Shown here in pieces: positions 52,468-63,597 of a DNA stretch of 64,000 bases. The notes below the pieces were generated by a model. It had not been told where the DNA came from. It saw nothing but the letters and a program-made list of their open reading frames with translations, and ran no database searches. The stretch covers positions 1 through 64,000 of the forward strand of contig JACEFZ010005101.1 in NCBI GenBank assembly GCA_014155875.1. Reading direction: 5' to 3'. Source of the stretch: Cepaea nemoralis. Taxonomy: Eukaryota > Mollusca > Gastropoda > Stylommatophora > Helicidae. The translations under genes and the position numbers were made by a program. The first letter of the stretch is position 1. Every line of letters starts with the position of its first letter.

Positions 52468-52665
52468 ACTGCAGCGCAATGATGAGCAGTGGTCATCGCC
52501 CAATTGTCATCTTCATGGAGGCGGGGTTTTTTAAAACAAAAAATGTAAACTGACCTGGCCTTCCAGGTCCAAATAAGCACCAGGACATGTTCTAGGAAGT
52601 AACAGCGACCAGCGTCACACTGACCCCATCAAACAGAGTGTGTCGAGTGGCCTATAAGAATGTGC
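52468..52665 (+). mobile_element. SINE-A
   Basis: GCAATGATGAGCAGTGGTCA (head-like), ACTGACCTGGCCTTCCAGGT, GCACCAGGACATGTTCTAGG, AGTAACAGCGACCAGCGTCA, then TGTGTCGAGTGGCCTATAA. Confidence 0.6.
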
Positions 52666-53389
52666 GGTTAGCACTATGCTCCAAACACGTTCCAATTCCA
52701 AGAGCGGTTTAAGGATTGGAGGAACGATACAGAGTGATACGAGGCCGTATATTGGGCTAATGTCAGGTGTGGTAATTGCTTGCTTGCTAGAGTTCGCTGG
52801 CTGTGAACTCCAGCGTGAAGTCCTGTATGTCGGATGAATACATCCTGTTGTCCAACATCAGTGTGATGTCATACCGGACTGAGGTTTGCGTGAGTATCCG
52901 TTGTCTCGTGTCTGGCTAATTGGTGTGCAGACTGGTGGTTCCTCGCCGTGCAGGCAGATATTCTCCGAATTCGGAAGAATCAGCGATCCTACTGCGTTAG
53001 CCAGACCCCGAAGGGGCCTGTTGCTCAGGACGCCCGACTAGGATGCGTTAGTAGGTCTTGGCCAGTATAGAACCTGGCCCTGGTGCCTTGGAAATACCTC
53101 TGCGTCCCAGATGTGGTAACTATACGGTCAGCGTAGTAATAATGTCAGTGTTAGTACAATAGCTGAGCCCAAGGACACAATGCAGCATGACCGAATGTGA
53201 TCTATTCTGAAACCTTGTATTTATTCCATCTGGTAGTGGGTTGGCGTTTGTTGGCAATCAAATACATCCAACCCGTGGAGGAAATATGGCCGAACTAGGG
53301 CTAACCTCAGCCAATCCATACGTGCTATTCTGAATCTTGACCTGGTGACTTCCTCGTATTCCTCTCTATTGATGTGAAATTGCAGAACC
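52666..53389. other. unassigned
   Basis: No window repeat recognised; no ORF of note. Confidence 0.3.
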
Positions 53390-53910
53390 GGCCTGGAACA
53401 CCCCGTAAATGTCTAGATGGCTTAGCTACACGGCATTATCTAGACAAGAACATGGCGCAATCTAGACAGGAACATGGCGCAATCTAGACAAGAACATGAC
53501 ATAATCTAGACAGGAACATGGCACAATCTAGACAAGAACATGGATCAATCTAGACAAGAACATGGATCACTCTAGACAAGAGCATGGCACAATCTAGACA
53601 AGAACACGGCAGAATCTAGACAGGAACATGACACAATCTAGACAGGAACATGACACAATCTAGACAAGAACATGACACAATCTAGACAAGAGCGTGGAAA
53701 AATCTAGACAGGAACATGACACAATCTAGACAGGAACATGACACAATCTAGACAGGAACATGACACAATCTAGACAGGAACATGACACAATCTAGACCGG
53801 AACATGATACAATCTAGACCGGAACATGATACAATCTAGACAAGAGCATGGCACAATCTAGACAAGAGCATGGATCAATCTAGACAAGAACAAGGCACAA
53901 TCTGACAGAC
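53390..53910 (+). repeat. 22-bp minisatellite growing from a non-LTR 3' end
   Basis: 53390-53432 (CCGGCCTGGAACACCCCGTA, AATGTCTAGATGGCTTAGCT) aligns with 11907-11940 of the RT relic (AGACCGAGAGGAAAATACCTGGATGGCTTG region). From 53433 the unit ACAATCTAGACAGGAACATGAC repeats about 21 times with AAGAACATGG variants. It equals the GGTCGAGACAAGAACAC segment tripled at 16941. Confidence 0.85.
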
Positions 53911-54039
53911 ACAGACCTGGTCCAAGACCGGTAATCGTGTAAAATGGCGAAATGGTAACACCCCCCTCCCCCCCCCCCCATTTTTTAAAATGTCACCACG
54001 ATTATCGGCATACACACCATGATTATGATATGGTCACTG
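53911..54039. other. unassigned, with poly-C near 53970
   Basis: Short spacer between two arrays. Confidence 0.4.
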
Positions 54040-54415
54040 TATCTCTATTTACCCGCGCCTCACTGTATCTCTATTTACCCGCCTCACTGTATCTCTATTT
54101 ACTTGCCACACTGTATCTCTATTTATTTGCCTCACTGTATCTCTATTTACCCGCCTCACTGTATCTCTGTTTACCTGCCACTGTATATCTCTATGAACCC
54201 GCCTCACTGTATCTCTATTTACCTGATTCTGTATATCTCCATGAACCCGCCTCACTGTATCTCTATTTACCTGCCTCACTGTATCTCTTTTTACCCGCCT
54301 CATAGTATCTCTATTTACCTGCCTCACTGTATCCCCGTTTACCTGCCACTGTATATCTCTATTTACCCGCCTCACTGTATCTCTATTTCCCTGCCTCACT
54401 GTATCTCAACATGGT
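54040..54415. repeat. 24-bp minisatellite, about 15 copies
   Basis: Unit: CTCACTGTATCTCTATTTAC plus CCGC/CTGC. Because 24 is a multiple of three, the array keeps a single frame with an 8-residue period (for example SLYLYLPA). It is most simply an artefact. Confidence 0.97.
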
Positions 54416-54539
54416 TTCCATTATCCATGAACTCGCCTGCATGGCTAGTTATATGTTTGTCAGTGTATCCATCGGCCTGCCCTGTTATCTATGTCTCTCC
54501 GTTTGCGTATGTCTATTTATATGCCAATCTATTCCTGGA

Positions 54540-54760
54540 GGTCAGGACGGCCAAGAGGTTTAACCCGCTCACGCTTAAACTTCCAGTACGCTGACGGCGG
54601 GTAGTGGGTTCATTCCACTCACCGGTCAATGGGACCTAAACGTTGACTTCTCGTTCAGAAAGCAATGGCAAGCTACTGAACATAACATTTCCCAGAAAAC
54701 CAACCTGGAAAGAGATCATCATCCTGCAAAGGACTTGCCACATTAAAATAAAAACATTCC
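54540..54760 (+). mobile_element. SINE with SINE-B-like head and C/D-like body
   Basis: ACGGCCAAGAGGTTTAACCC (box A), a long variable region, GTAGTGGGTTCATTCCACTC (box B), then GAAAGCAATGGCAAGCTACT and CCTGCAAAGGACTTGCCACA. Same architecture as 30262-30455. Confidence 0.7.
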
Positions 54761-54844
54761 TGCCAGCTTACAATTCTTTCTTTCTCTCCCCCTCCATCCA
54801 TTTATCCATGCATCAATCTATCACGTCAACTGTTACGTAACCTC

Positions 54845-55045
54845 CGTGGCGAAGAATTTACGGACGCCATTCGTAATCCCGCGTCCGAAACACAGCTGCG
54901 TTGTTTTTTTTTAATGAAATGGTATGGGTGCTGGTCATTCAGAAGGCAGTGGCAAACTACTGAACGTAAACTTGCCCAGGAATCACAAACAGCCAAACAT
55001 TGCTGGGATTGACTGCTACGTCCGTAAAGGATATGCAGCTAACTT
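54845..55045 (+). mobile_element. SINE-D
   Basis: TGGCGAAGAATTTACGGACG, GTAATCCCGCGTCCGAAACA, GGTATGGGTGCTGGTCATTC, GCAGTGGCAAACTACTGAAC and GTCCGTAAAGGATATGCAGC. Confidence 0.75.
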
Positions 55046-55449
55046 TTTAATAAGTCCCGAATCTATCATTCCGGAAGCCATATTACAAACGGTTTCTCGT
55101 ACACTCCCCTTCCTCGCCAATCCCTCCTCTTTCAACACTCCCTCTCCAAAACATACACACACTACAGCCAGAAATCCGGACAGAGACTGGCTAAACAAAT
55201 CTGAGAGAGAACATCGCCAAAGTAGCAGACCTCCCTTCGGCTGGCAACTCCACGTGACCTCGCGACTCCCTGGCCATACCTTCACGTCTGCACAGCTCCA
55301 CCTGCAGCTTGTCAAATTATCGCAGCGGTTCTCAGGCTGCGTTCGCCCTGCCACCTAATGTTCCGCAACTACCCAATGAAAATTTGCTGGCGTCATACAA
55401 GGTTGTTTTTTTTTTTCAATATTCTTAAGAATCCGTTCTAAAGTGATAT
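55046..55449. other. unassigned
   Basis: Two overlapping frames on opposite strands (plus to 55358, minus 55354-55016) have no recognisable domain. Confidence 0.3.
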
Positions 55450-55697
55450 TGGTGGTCTCAGTGGTTAAGGTCTTGCGGACGTGATTCAAGAGGCCGCTTA
55501 CCTGCGTTCAAAACACAGCTGCGACCAATTTGGCAGCAGACCGTGTCGCACAGGTTTTAACGTGATGGTATGGGAGCCGGTCGTTCAGAAATCAATGGCA
55601 AACTACTGAACGTAATCTTGCAAAGACATCAACAACAGCAGTGCAGGTGTTGACAGCGATGTCCTGTAAATAGGATATGCAAAAAAAAAAAAAAAGT
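55450..55697 (+). mobile_element. SINE-D, full length with poly-A
   Basis: GGTGGTCTCAGTGGTTAAGG (box A) and CTGCGTTCAAAACACAGCTG (box B region), TTTGGCAGCAGACCGTGTCG, GGGAGCCGGTCGTTCAGAAA, TCAATGGCAAACTACTGAAC, ATAGGATATGC plus 15 A. Best whole SINE-D copy. Confidence 0.85.
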
Positions 55698-55799
55698 GGC
55701 ATTCATTAAACGTTGTTAATATCATCATTATGTGCCGTCCGGTGTAACGGACCATGCCCCTTCACATTCACGTGTTAATCATCAATGGTCAAACGTGCC

Positions 55800-56700
55800 A
55801 TGTTACCAACCTATCCGGTATATTTTATCCTTTGTCGTCTTCTGTCTTCTAAACCCTCAATGTTTATCCTTTGTCGTCTTCTGTCTTCTATACCCTCAAT
55901 GTACCTCACTGTCACAGCTTCCTCCAGATCATCTCATCTCATTGTTCGTTGTCGCAGGGTTCTCCAGACGCTCTCATCTCGATGTACCTTTTTGTCACAG
56001 GTTCTCCAGATCCTCTCTTCTCACTGTTCCTCGGTGTCACAACTCCAGATCATCTCATCTAAGTTTATCGTTGTCAAAGCGTTCTCCGGACCCGCTCGTC
56101 GCATTTCTCTCCATTGTCAGTGTTCCACAGACCTTCCCCACCTACTGCTCCTCACTGTTCCTTGTTGACAGTGTTCCCTAGACTCTCCCCCCTCACTGTC
56201 CCTTGTTGTCACGGGGTTCCCCAGACCCCCTCCTTTCATTGTTCCTTGTTGTCACAGTGTTCCCCAGACCCCCTCTCCTCACTGTTCCTTGTTGACAGTG
56301 TTCCCCAGACTCTCCCCCTCACTGTCCCTTGTTGTCACGGGGTTCCCCAGACCCCCTCCTCTCATTGTTCCTTGTTGTCACAGTGTTCCCCAGACCCCCT
56401 CTCCTCACTGTTCCTTGTTGACAGTGTTCCCCAGACTCTCCCCCTCACTGTCCCTTGTTGTCACGGGGTTCCCTAGACCCCCTCCTCTCATTATTCCTTG
56501 TTGTCACAGTGTTCGCCAGACCTTCTCTCCTCACTGTTCCGTGTTGACAGTGTTCCTAAGAATCTCTCCTCTCACTGTTCCTTATTGTCATGTGGTTTCC
56601 CAGACCCTCTCATTGTTCCTTCTGTCACAGCGATCCCCAGACCCTCTCTTCTCATTGTTCCTTTTTGTCACATTGGTTCCCCATACTCTCTCCTCTCACA
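55800..56700. repeat. 43-bp minisatellite with 126-bp higher-order unit
   Basis: Units of the type TCATTGTTCCTTGTTGTCAC plus AGTGTTCCCCAGACCCCCTC run from about 55900, poorly ordered at first (55800-56160). At 56164-56540 a trimer is repeated about three times with period 126-127. Diverged units follow to 56700. Open frames are artefacts. Confidence 0.92.
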
Positions 56701-56894
56701 AGATGACCAAACACTGATGATTGTTATGTCATTCGTCATTCTGGATATTAATTATAATCTGTCTCTGTAAATCCATCTCTTGCTTTACATGGGATTCTTA
56801 ATACCCTCTAAGGTGGCACATCATCGAGGCCGCTAGCTTCTGTCTAACGGTAGCATTCAGTGTCCATGACTCACATCCATACTATAGTATTGTC
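56701..56894. other. unassigned
   Basis: Nothing recognised. Confidence 0.3.
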
Positions 56895-57060
56895 AGTGTA
56901 TAACCGCCAAGACTAATTTTTGCGTGCAAGTTAGCTTTCCCTTGTTACCAGTGTCCCTCAGACTTCTGAGGTACTGGTAAATAACGTCCCCAAGTCAAGG
57001 ACGAGAAGTAAACATTTAAGTCCAACTGACCGGTGTGTGAATTGATCCCCTTCCACCAGA
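56895..57060 (-). mobile_element. SINE-B fragment
   Basis: TTTTTGCGTGCAAGTTAGCT, CCTTGTTACCAGTGTCCCTC, CAAGTCAAGGACGAGAAGTA and AAGTCCAACTGACCGGTGTG are in the minus SINE-B order. The head is missing. Confidence 0.65.
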
Positions 57061-57234
57061 GAACGAGGTCAACAGAGGTCACCAGAGACAGTTTATGGTA
57101 CGAGAACGTTAAATCTCTCGTCACGTCACCACCACACGCATCTGTTGCTGAGAATATCTTCACCCGATAGAATGGACGCTGTCTTTGAACGAATTACTTT
57201 GCATATTGATAACGTGAAGGATTTTAACCATTAC
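57061..57234. other. unassigned
   Basis: Nothing recognised. Confidence 0.3.
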
Positions 57235-57730
57235 AGTTTTAATTTTCTGATGCACTGTATGTAGATATAAGTTACATTCATTTCGGGAAGACACAACTTT
57301 TTTGTTTGGGAATCGCTGCATTCGGGGGGGGGGGGGGGGGGGGAAGAAGGTTGCGGCGGGGGGGGGGGGGGGACTTCAATGTCCGTGATGCGCTGTGTTT
57401 AGACACAACTTTAATATTCGGATACGAACTTTATTACTCACAACCTTACAGTTTAAGAATTACGGCACTCTTCCGAATTCCGGTCCCAAATAGTTCTGCA
57501 GTGAATAATCAGAATTACTGTATTAGACAATTTTAAACTTTGCGAAATAATTCTTCACACATTACTTACAATTTAAGAATAACTGTATTTATACACACTA
57601 AAGAAGGAAGTAGTATGTGCGGCACAACTTTACATTATGGGAATCATCGTATATAGACAATTTACCGTTCGGGAAGTAGTGTGTGGAACTCTGCCGTACA
57701 GTTTGGGAAACACACCTATATTAGACATAT
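57235..57730. repeat. degenerate tandem repeat with two poly-G tracts
   Basis: ACACAACTTT.TA.T.T.GGAATC-like phrases recur at about 57291, 57402, 57500 and 57623, with TTACAGTTTAAGAAT or TACAGTTTGGGAA. Poly-G tracts lie at about 57326-57343 and 57359-57373. Confidence 0.5.
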
Positions 57731-57969
57731 GTGGGTCAGAAGAGGATGAACCCACCATGTAAAACACCCTATCACAGAACACATGACCGTGGGAGAGTTT
57801 CAGGATCACGCTGTACCTGTGATAGAAACTCCGCCGCCGAGCAAGCACAAGAGGTTTCTGATCGTCAGAAGTGTCCCCCTTCCCGGGATGTTTCCGCCCT
57901 TTATCTTCCTGACAAACTCTGGGGGCGGGAGGGCCCACCCAGGTCACGACTCCGGGTGTATTCTACCTG
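57731..57969. other. unassigned
   Basis: Ordinary-complexity frames on both strands, no domain recognised. Confidence 0.3.
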
Positions 57970-58312
57970 CTGTATGTTCAAACTAACGAACTTTATTTTT
58001 AAAGAATCACAAATTGGGCATGCAGGCCTATCTTAGTTCATCAAATATCTATTGTGCATGTTAAGTTACGTAGGAAAATAAAAACATTGTCAAATGAATG
58101 TTGTAACCATAAACAATGTATATAACCATGTTATGAGACAGACAGGCAGGCAGACACACGCACATACATGCATACATACCCGCATACATAATAACATCAT
58201 TTACACACACTCTCACAGCTATGCACCCACTCAATTACACACGAACAGACACCCCCACGCATGCACATATACTCACTCACAATCACAAACTCACTATAAA
58301 AGTTTTCTCTCT
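57970..58312 (+). repeat. element X, copy 2
   Basis: ACGAACTTTATTTTTAAAGA, TTGGGCATGCAGGCCTATCT, AAATGAATGTTGTAACCATA, GACAGACAGGCAGGCAGACA, GCTATGCACCCACTCAATTA and CATATACTCACTCACAATCA, parallel to 1150-1485. Confidence 0.75.
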
Positions 58313-58489
58313 CTCTTTCGCGCGCGCGCCCATATATCCTCATTCATACATATAGCAAGGGGCACAAATACATTCCTTCCCATACACTCATACTCGACAC
58401 ATACATTTTCACATATGCAAATACACAAATACTCACACAGTCGTACATCCACACAGTCACACACCCACCACACTCATCCTTTTTTTTTA

Positions 58490-58562
<73 letters not shown>

Positions 58563-58723
58563 GCGTGCGCGCCCATATATCCTCATTCATACATATAGCA
58601 AGGGGCACAAATACATTCCTTCCCATACACTCATACTCGACACATACATTTTCAAATATGCAAATACACAAATACTCACACAGTCACACACCCACCACAC
58701 TCATCCTTTTTTTTTTACACACA

Positions 58724-58796
<73 letters not shown>

Positions 58797-58797
58797 G
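58313..58797. repeat. 243-bp tandem duplication, each unit ending in a (CT)n tract
   Basis: CCCATATATCCTCATTCATA lies at 58329 and 58572. Both units then share AGCAAGGGGCACAAATACAT, CACTCATACTCGACACATAC and CACCACACTCATCC. Each is followed by T/A-rich sequence and CT runs (58491-58558 and 58726-58794). The first unit has a 12-bp ACAGTCGTACATCC-type addition. Confidence 0.95.
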
Positions 58798-59055
58798 TGT
58801 TTTCATGCTTGTCCCACAGCTGCGAACCTTGTCTGATCCCAAGATATCCCTCCCTGGGGGAGGATAACATCGTGCGCCCGGTGCTTCGTGCACTCATATA
58901 TATCCTCCTAGCAAATTTATCCGTGGGAAGACAACTTCTTCCATGGCCGTTCGCCTCTGTCGTCTCCGCTTTCTGAGCTCACTCTACGATAATCACAATT
59001 GTCTGATCAATCTTTTCATTTATAAATTGAAGCGCCGAATTACACTTGTTCCTGC
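58798..59055. other. unassigned
   Basis: No recognised content. Confidence 0.3.
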
Positions 59056-59115
59056 AGTGAGGCGCTGTCGCCATTTGGAGGTGACATGTTCGAATCTCGG
59101 TCGGTAACTATAACT
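59056..59115 (+). mobile_element. tRNA-like SINE head
   Basis: GAGGCGCTGTCGCCATTTGG and ACATGTTCGAATCTCGGTCG (a good box B). No family body follows. Confidence 0.4.
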
Positions 59116-59221
59116 TTCAAATTTTATGTTGTCTAGTGCGTCCTCCAGTCTCTACTTCTTTCTTCTCACTTCTGTGAGCACCAAATAATACTACATGTGT
59201 TTATTTATGTAACTGTCTAAG

Positions 59222-59530
59222 ATTAGCTTCATAAGTGAGGAGTGAATGAAATAATGTATGAAAGCAAAGAAATAAGAAGGGCAGAATGTCTGACGGGCCT
59301 GCGTGCCCAATTCCTAACTCTTTGAAAATCAAGTTTCGTTTCCCGGGAAGGTTAACCCGGTCAACAAATGCCCGCAGAAGTCGGATGTGTCGGCCTAACG
59401 GCGCAAGAACGCAGCTCTGCTGTAAACAGGCACAACGCATTCACATCCGAAAAAAAAATCCGGATGAACGCAGAAGAAGAAGAAGGAGAAGTTTCGTTTG
59501 TTCGTTCTTTCATTGACCGCAGGCACAGAT
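59222..59530 (-). repeat. element X 5' part, interrupted by SINE-G
   Basis: CTTCATAAGTGAGGAGTGAA, GGCCTGCGTGCCCAATTCCT and CTTTGAAAATCAAGTTTCG match 20806-20890. The sequence continues after the SINE-G insertion with TTGTTCGTTCTTTCATTG. Confidence 0.65.
59342..59488 (+). mobile_element. SINE-G, nearly full length, 11-bp TSD
   Basis: AAGTTTCGTTT at 59331-59341 and 59489-59499. CCCGGGAAGGTTAACCCGG starts it, and TCCGGATGAACGCAGAAGAA ends it with a GAA tail. Nearly identical to 37772-37926 in the central 80 bp. Confidence 0.93.
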
Positions 59531-59559
59531 GAAAATGTTCAAAGCTTTTTCGGGCACTG

Positions 59560-62500
59560 AAGTGATGGTAGCAGTTAATGGGGTAAAGTATACAACACTG
59601 GCGTGAATGTAGCGGACAATGACGTGTTGTAGTGGAAAATGACGTGATGTAGCAGGTAATGACGTGGTGTAGCGGACAATGACGTGGTGTAGCGGACAAT
59701 GACGTGATGTAGCGGACAATGGCGTGTTGTAGCAGTCAATGACGTGATGTAGCGGACAATGGCGTGTTGTAGCAGTCAATGACGTGATGTAGCGGACAAT
59801 GACGTGATGTAGCGGACAATGGCGTGATGTAGCGGACAATGACGTGATGTAGCGGACAATGACGTGATTGTAGCGGACAATGACGTGATGTAGCGGACAA
59901 TGACGTGATGTAGCGGACAATGACGTGATGTAGCGGACAATGACGTGATGTAGCGGAATATGGCGTGATGTAGCGGACAATGGCGTGATGTAGCGGACAA
60001 TGACGTGATGTAGCGGACAATGACGTGATGTAGCGGACAATGACGTGATGTAGCGGACAATGACGTGATGTAGCGGACAATGACGTGATGTAGCGGACAA
60101 TGGCGTGATGTAGCGGACAATGGCGTGATGTAGCGGACAATGGCGTGATGTAGCGGACAATGACGTGGTGTAGCGGACAATGACGTGGTGTAGCGGACAA
60201 TGACGTGATGTAGCGGACAATGGCGTGTTGTAGCAGTCAATGGCGTGATGTAGCGGACAATGCGTGTTGATAGGGACAATGGACGTGATGTAGCGGACAA
60301 TGACGTGATGTAGCTGACAATGACGTGATGTAGCGGACAATGACGTGATGTAGCGGACAATGACGTGATGTAGCGGACAATGACGTGATGTAGCGGACAA
60401 TGACGTGATGTAGCGGACAATGACGTGATGTAGCGGACAATGACGTGATGTAGCGGACAATGACGTGATGTAGCGGACAATGACGTGATGTAGCGGACAA
60501 TGACGTGATGTAGCGGACAATGACGTGATGTAGCGGACAATGACGTGATGTAGCGGACAATGACGTGATGTAGCGGACAATGACGTGATGTAGCGGACAT
60601 GACGTGATGTAGCGGACAATGACGTGATGTAGCGGACAATGACGTGATGTAGCGGACAATGTACGTGATGTAGCGGACAATGACGTGATGTAGCGGACAA
60701 TGACGTGATGTAGCGGACAATGACGTGATGTAGCGGACAATGCGTGATGTAGCGGACAATGACGTGATGTAGCGGACAATGACGTGATGTAGCGGACAAT
60801 GACGGTGATGTAGCGGACAATGACGTGATGTAGCGGACAATGACGTGATGTAGCGGACAATGACGTGATGTAGCGGACAATGACGTGATGTAGCGGACAA
60901 TGACGTGATGTAGCGGACAATGACGTGATGTAGCGGACAATGACGTGATGTAGCGGACAATGACGTGATGTAGCGGACAATGACGTGATGTAGCGGACAA
61001 TGACGTGATGTAGCGGACAATGACGTGATGTAGCGGACAATGACGTGATGTAGCGGACAATGACGTGATGTAGCGGACAATGACGTGATGTAGCGGACAA
61101 TGACGTGATGTAGCGGACAATGACGTGATGTAGCGGACAATGACGTGATGTAGCGGACAATGACGTGTGTAGCGGACAATGACGTGATGTAGCGGACAAT
61201 GGCGTGTGTAGCGGACAATGACGTGATGTAGCGGACAATGCGTGATGTAGCGGACAATGACGTGATGTAGCGGACAATGACGTGATGTAGCGGACAATGA
61301 CGTGATGTAGCGGACAATGACGTGATGTAGCGGACAATGACGTGATGTAGCGGACAATGACGTGATGTAGCGGACAATGACGTGATGTAGCGGACAATGA
61401 CGTGATGTAGCGGACAATGACGTGATGTAGCGGACAATGACGTGATGTAGCGGACAATGACGTGATGTAGCGGACAATGACGTGATGTAGCGGACAATGA
61501 CGTGATGTAGCGGACAATGACGTGATGTAGCGGACAATGACGTGATGTAGCGGACAATGACGTGATGTAGCGGACAATGACGTGATGTAGCGGACAATGA
61601 CGTGATGTAGCGGACAATGACGTGATGTAGCGGACAATGACGTGATGTAGCGGACAATGACGTGATGTAGCGGACAATGACGTGATGTAGCGGACAATGA
61701 CGTGATGTAGCGGACAATGACGTGATTAGCGGACAATGGACGTGATGTAGCTCACAATGACGTGATGTAGCGGACAATGACGTGTGTGTAGCGGACAATG
61801 ACGTGGTGTAGCGGACAATGACGTGATGTAGCGGACAATGGCGTGATGTAGCGGACAATGGCGTGTTGTAGCGGACAATGGCGTGATGTAGCGGACAATG
61901 ACGTGATGTAGCGGACAATGACGTGATGTAGCGGACAATGGCGTGATGTAGCGGACAATGACGTGATGTAGCGGACAATGACGTGATGTAGCGGACAATG
62001 GCGTGTTGTAGCGGACAATGACGTGATGTAGCAGACAATGACGTGATGTAGCAGACAATGACGTGATGTAGCAGACGACGTGATGTAGCGGACAATGACG
62101 TGATGTAGCGGACAATGACGTGATGTAGCGGACAATGGCGTGATGTAGCGGACAATGACGTGATGTAGCGGACAATGACGTGGTGTAGCGGACAATGACG
62201 TGATGTAGCGGACAATGACGTGATGTAGCGGACAATGACGTGATGTAGCGGACAATGGCGTGTTGTAGCGGACAATGGCGTGTTGTAGCGGACAATGACG
62301 TGATGTAGCGGACAATGACGTGTTGTAGCAGACAATGGCGTGATGTAGCAGACAATGACGTGGTGTAGCGGACAATGACGTGATGTAGCAGGCAATGACG
62401 TGGTGTAGCGGACAATGACGTGATGTAGCAGGTAATGACGTGGTGTAGCGGACAATGACGTGATGTAGCGGACAATGACGTGATGTAGCGGACAATGACG

Positions 62501-63150
62501 TGATGTAGCAGGCAATGACGTGTCGTAGCGGACAATGACGTGATGTAGCAGGCAATGACGTGGTGTAGCGGACAATGACGTGATGTAGCAGGCAATGACG
62601 TGGTGTAGCGGACAATGGCGTGATGTAGCGGACAATGGCGTGATGTAGCGGACAATGACGTGATGTAGCGGACAATGACATGATGTAGCAGGCAATGACG
62701 TGGTGTAGCGGACAATGACGTGATGTAGCAGGCAATGACGTGGTGTAGCGGACAATGGCGTGATGTAGCGGACAATGGCGTGATGTAGCGGACAATGACG
62801 TGATGTAGCGGACAATGACGTGGTGTAGCAGAGACTGGCGTAATGTAGCAGACAATGGCGTGATGTATCAAACCATGGCGTGATGTATCAAACAATGGCG
62901 TGATGTAGAAGACAATGGCGTGATGTAGAAGACACTGGCGTGATGTATCAAACAATGGCGTGATGTATCAAACAATGGCGTGATGTATCAAACAATGGCG
63001 TGATGTATCAAACAATGGCGTGATGTAGAAGACAATGGCGTGATGTGGCAGACAATGGCGTGATCCAACGGACAATGGTGTTATGTAGCAGAGACTGACG
63101 AGGTGTAGCAGAGACTGACGAGGTGTAGCAGACAATGGCATGATATAGCA
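59560..63150. repeat. 20-bp satellite array, about 178 copies
   Basis: Monomer: TGACGTGATGTAGCGGACAA. The core (about 60280-61760) is almost invariant. Both flanks (59600-60260 and 61800-62850) carry mixed TGGCGTG, GTGTTG, GTGGTG and AGCAGG variants, and the right edge (62850-63150) has a distinct TATCAAACAATGGCG subtype. The minus strand has no stop codon in any phase of the monomer, which explains an apparent 1101-codon ORF (62815-59510) and four overlapping long ones. I regard them as non-genic. Confidence 0.98.
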
Positions 63151-63324
63151 AGAAAATAACCGGGGCTTTGAGGCAATCGGTTATCCCATGCTGAGTTACT
63201 TACAGAATTAACAAGCAAGTAAAAATATCCCCCGGAGATCTCAGAGATGTGCTTTTCCAGTAGAATACTGAAAATTCCTTGGACAGCAGTTGTCATTTCT
63301 TGTGACATTTAAGAGAAGACAAAA
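63151..63324. other. unassigned
   Basis: Nothing recognised between the satellite and the RT relic. Confidence 0.3.
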
Positions 63325-63530
63325 ACTTAAACATGATGTGACAATTGAAATGATATGTAGAAATAGAGATAAGAGAGGCCAGCCTGAGAAGATTCTTGAC
63401 AGCCTTGTGCAATGGCACGAAAATGTGTCAGCACACGAATTGACATATGCTGTTGGAGATCATAAGATATGGAGAAAAGGCTCGCCAACACCAGCTGGCA
63501 AAGCACATTCTGATGATGAATATGTTCAGT
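63325..63530 (+). pseudogene. non-LTR retrotransposon 3' end
   Basis: The frame reads LKHDVTIEMICRNRDKRGQP, then EKILDSLVQWHENVSAHELT, YAVGDHKIW. This is the C-terminal GRP.EKILDSL..WHG pattern shared with 19930-20105. A CATTCTGATGATGAATATG tail follows. Confidence 0.7.
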
Positions 63531-63597
63531 TCAGATGAGTGGCCCTCTTCACAACGAAAGTCACCTGCATCCATCTCCAGCAGAACACATGCACCCA

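Noticed and set aside
54019..54594. 191-codon frame rich in Ile/Tyr/Pro
   Set aside because: It is a translation of the 24-bp minisatellite; the 8-residue period follows from unit length.
55016..55358. Overlapping frames on both strands as a possible gene
   Set aside because: Neither has a recognisable motif; part overlaps SINE-D.
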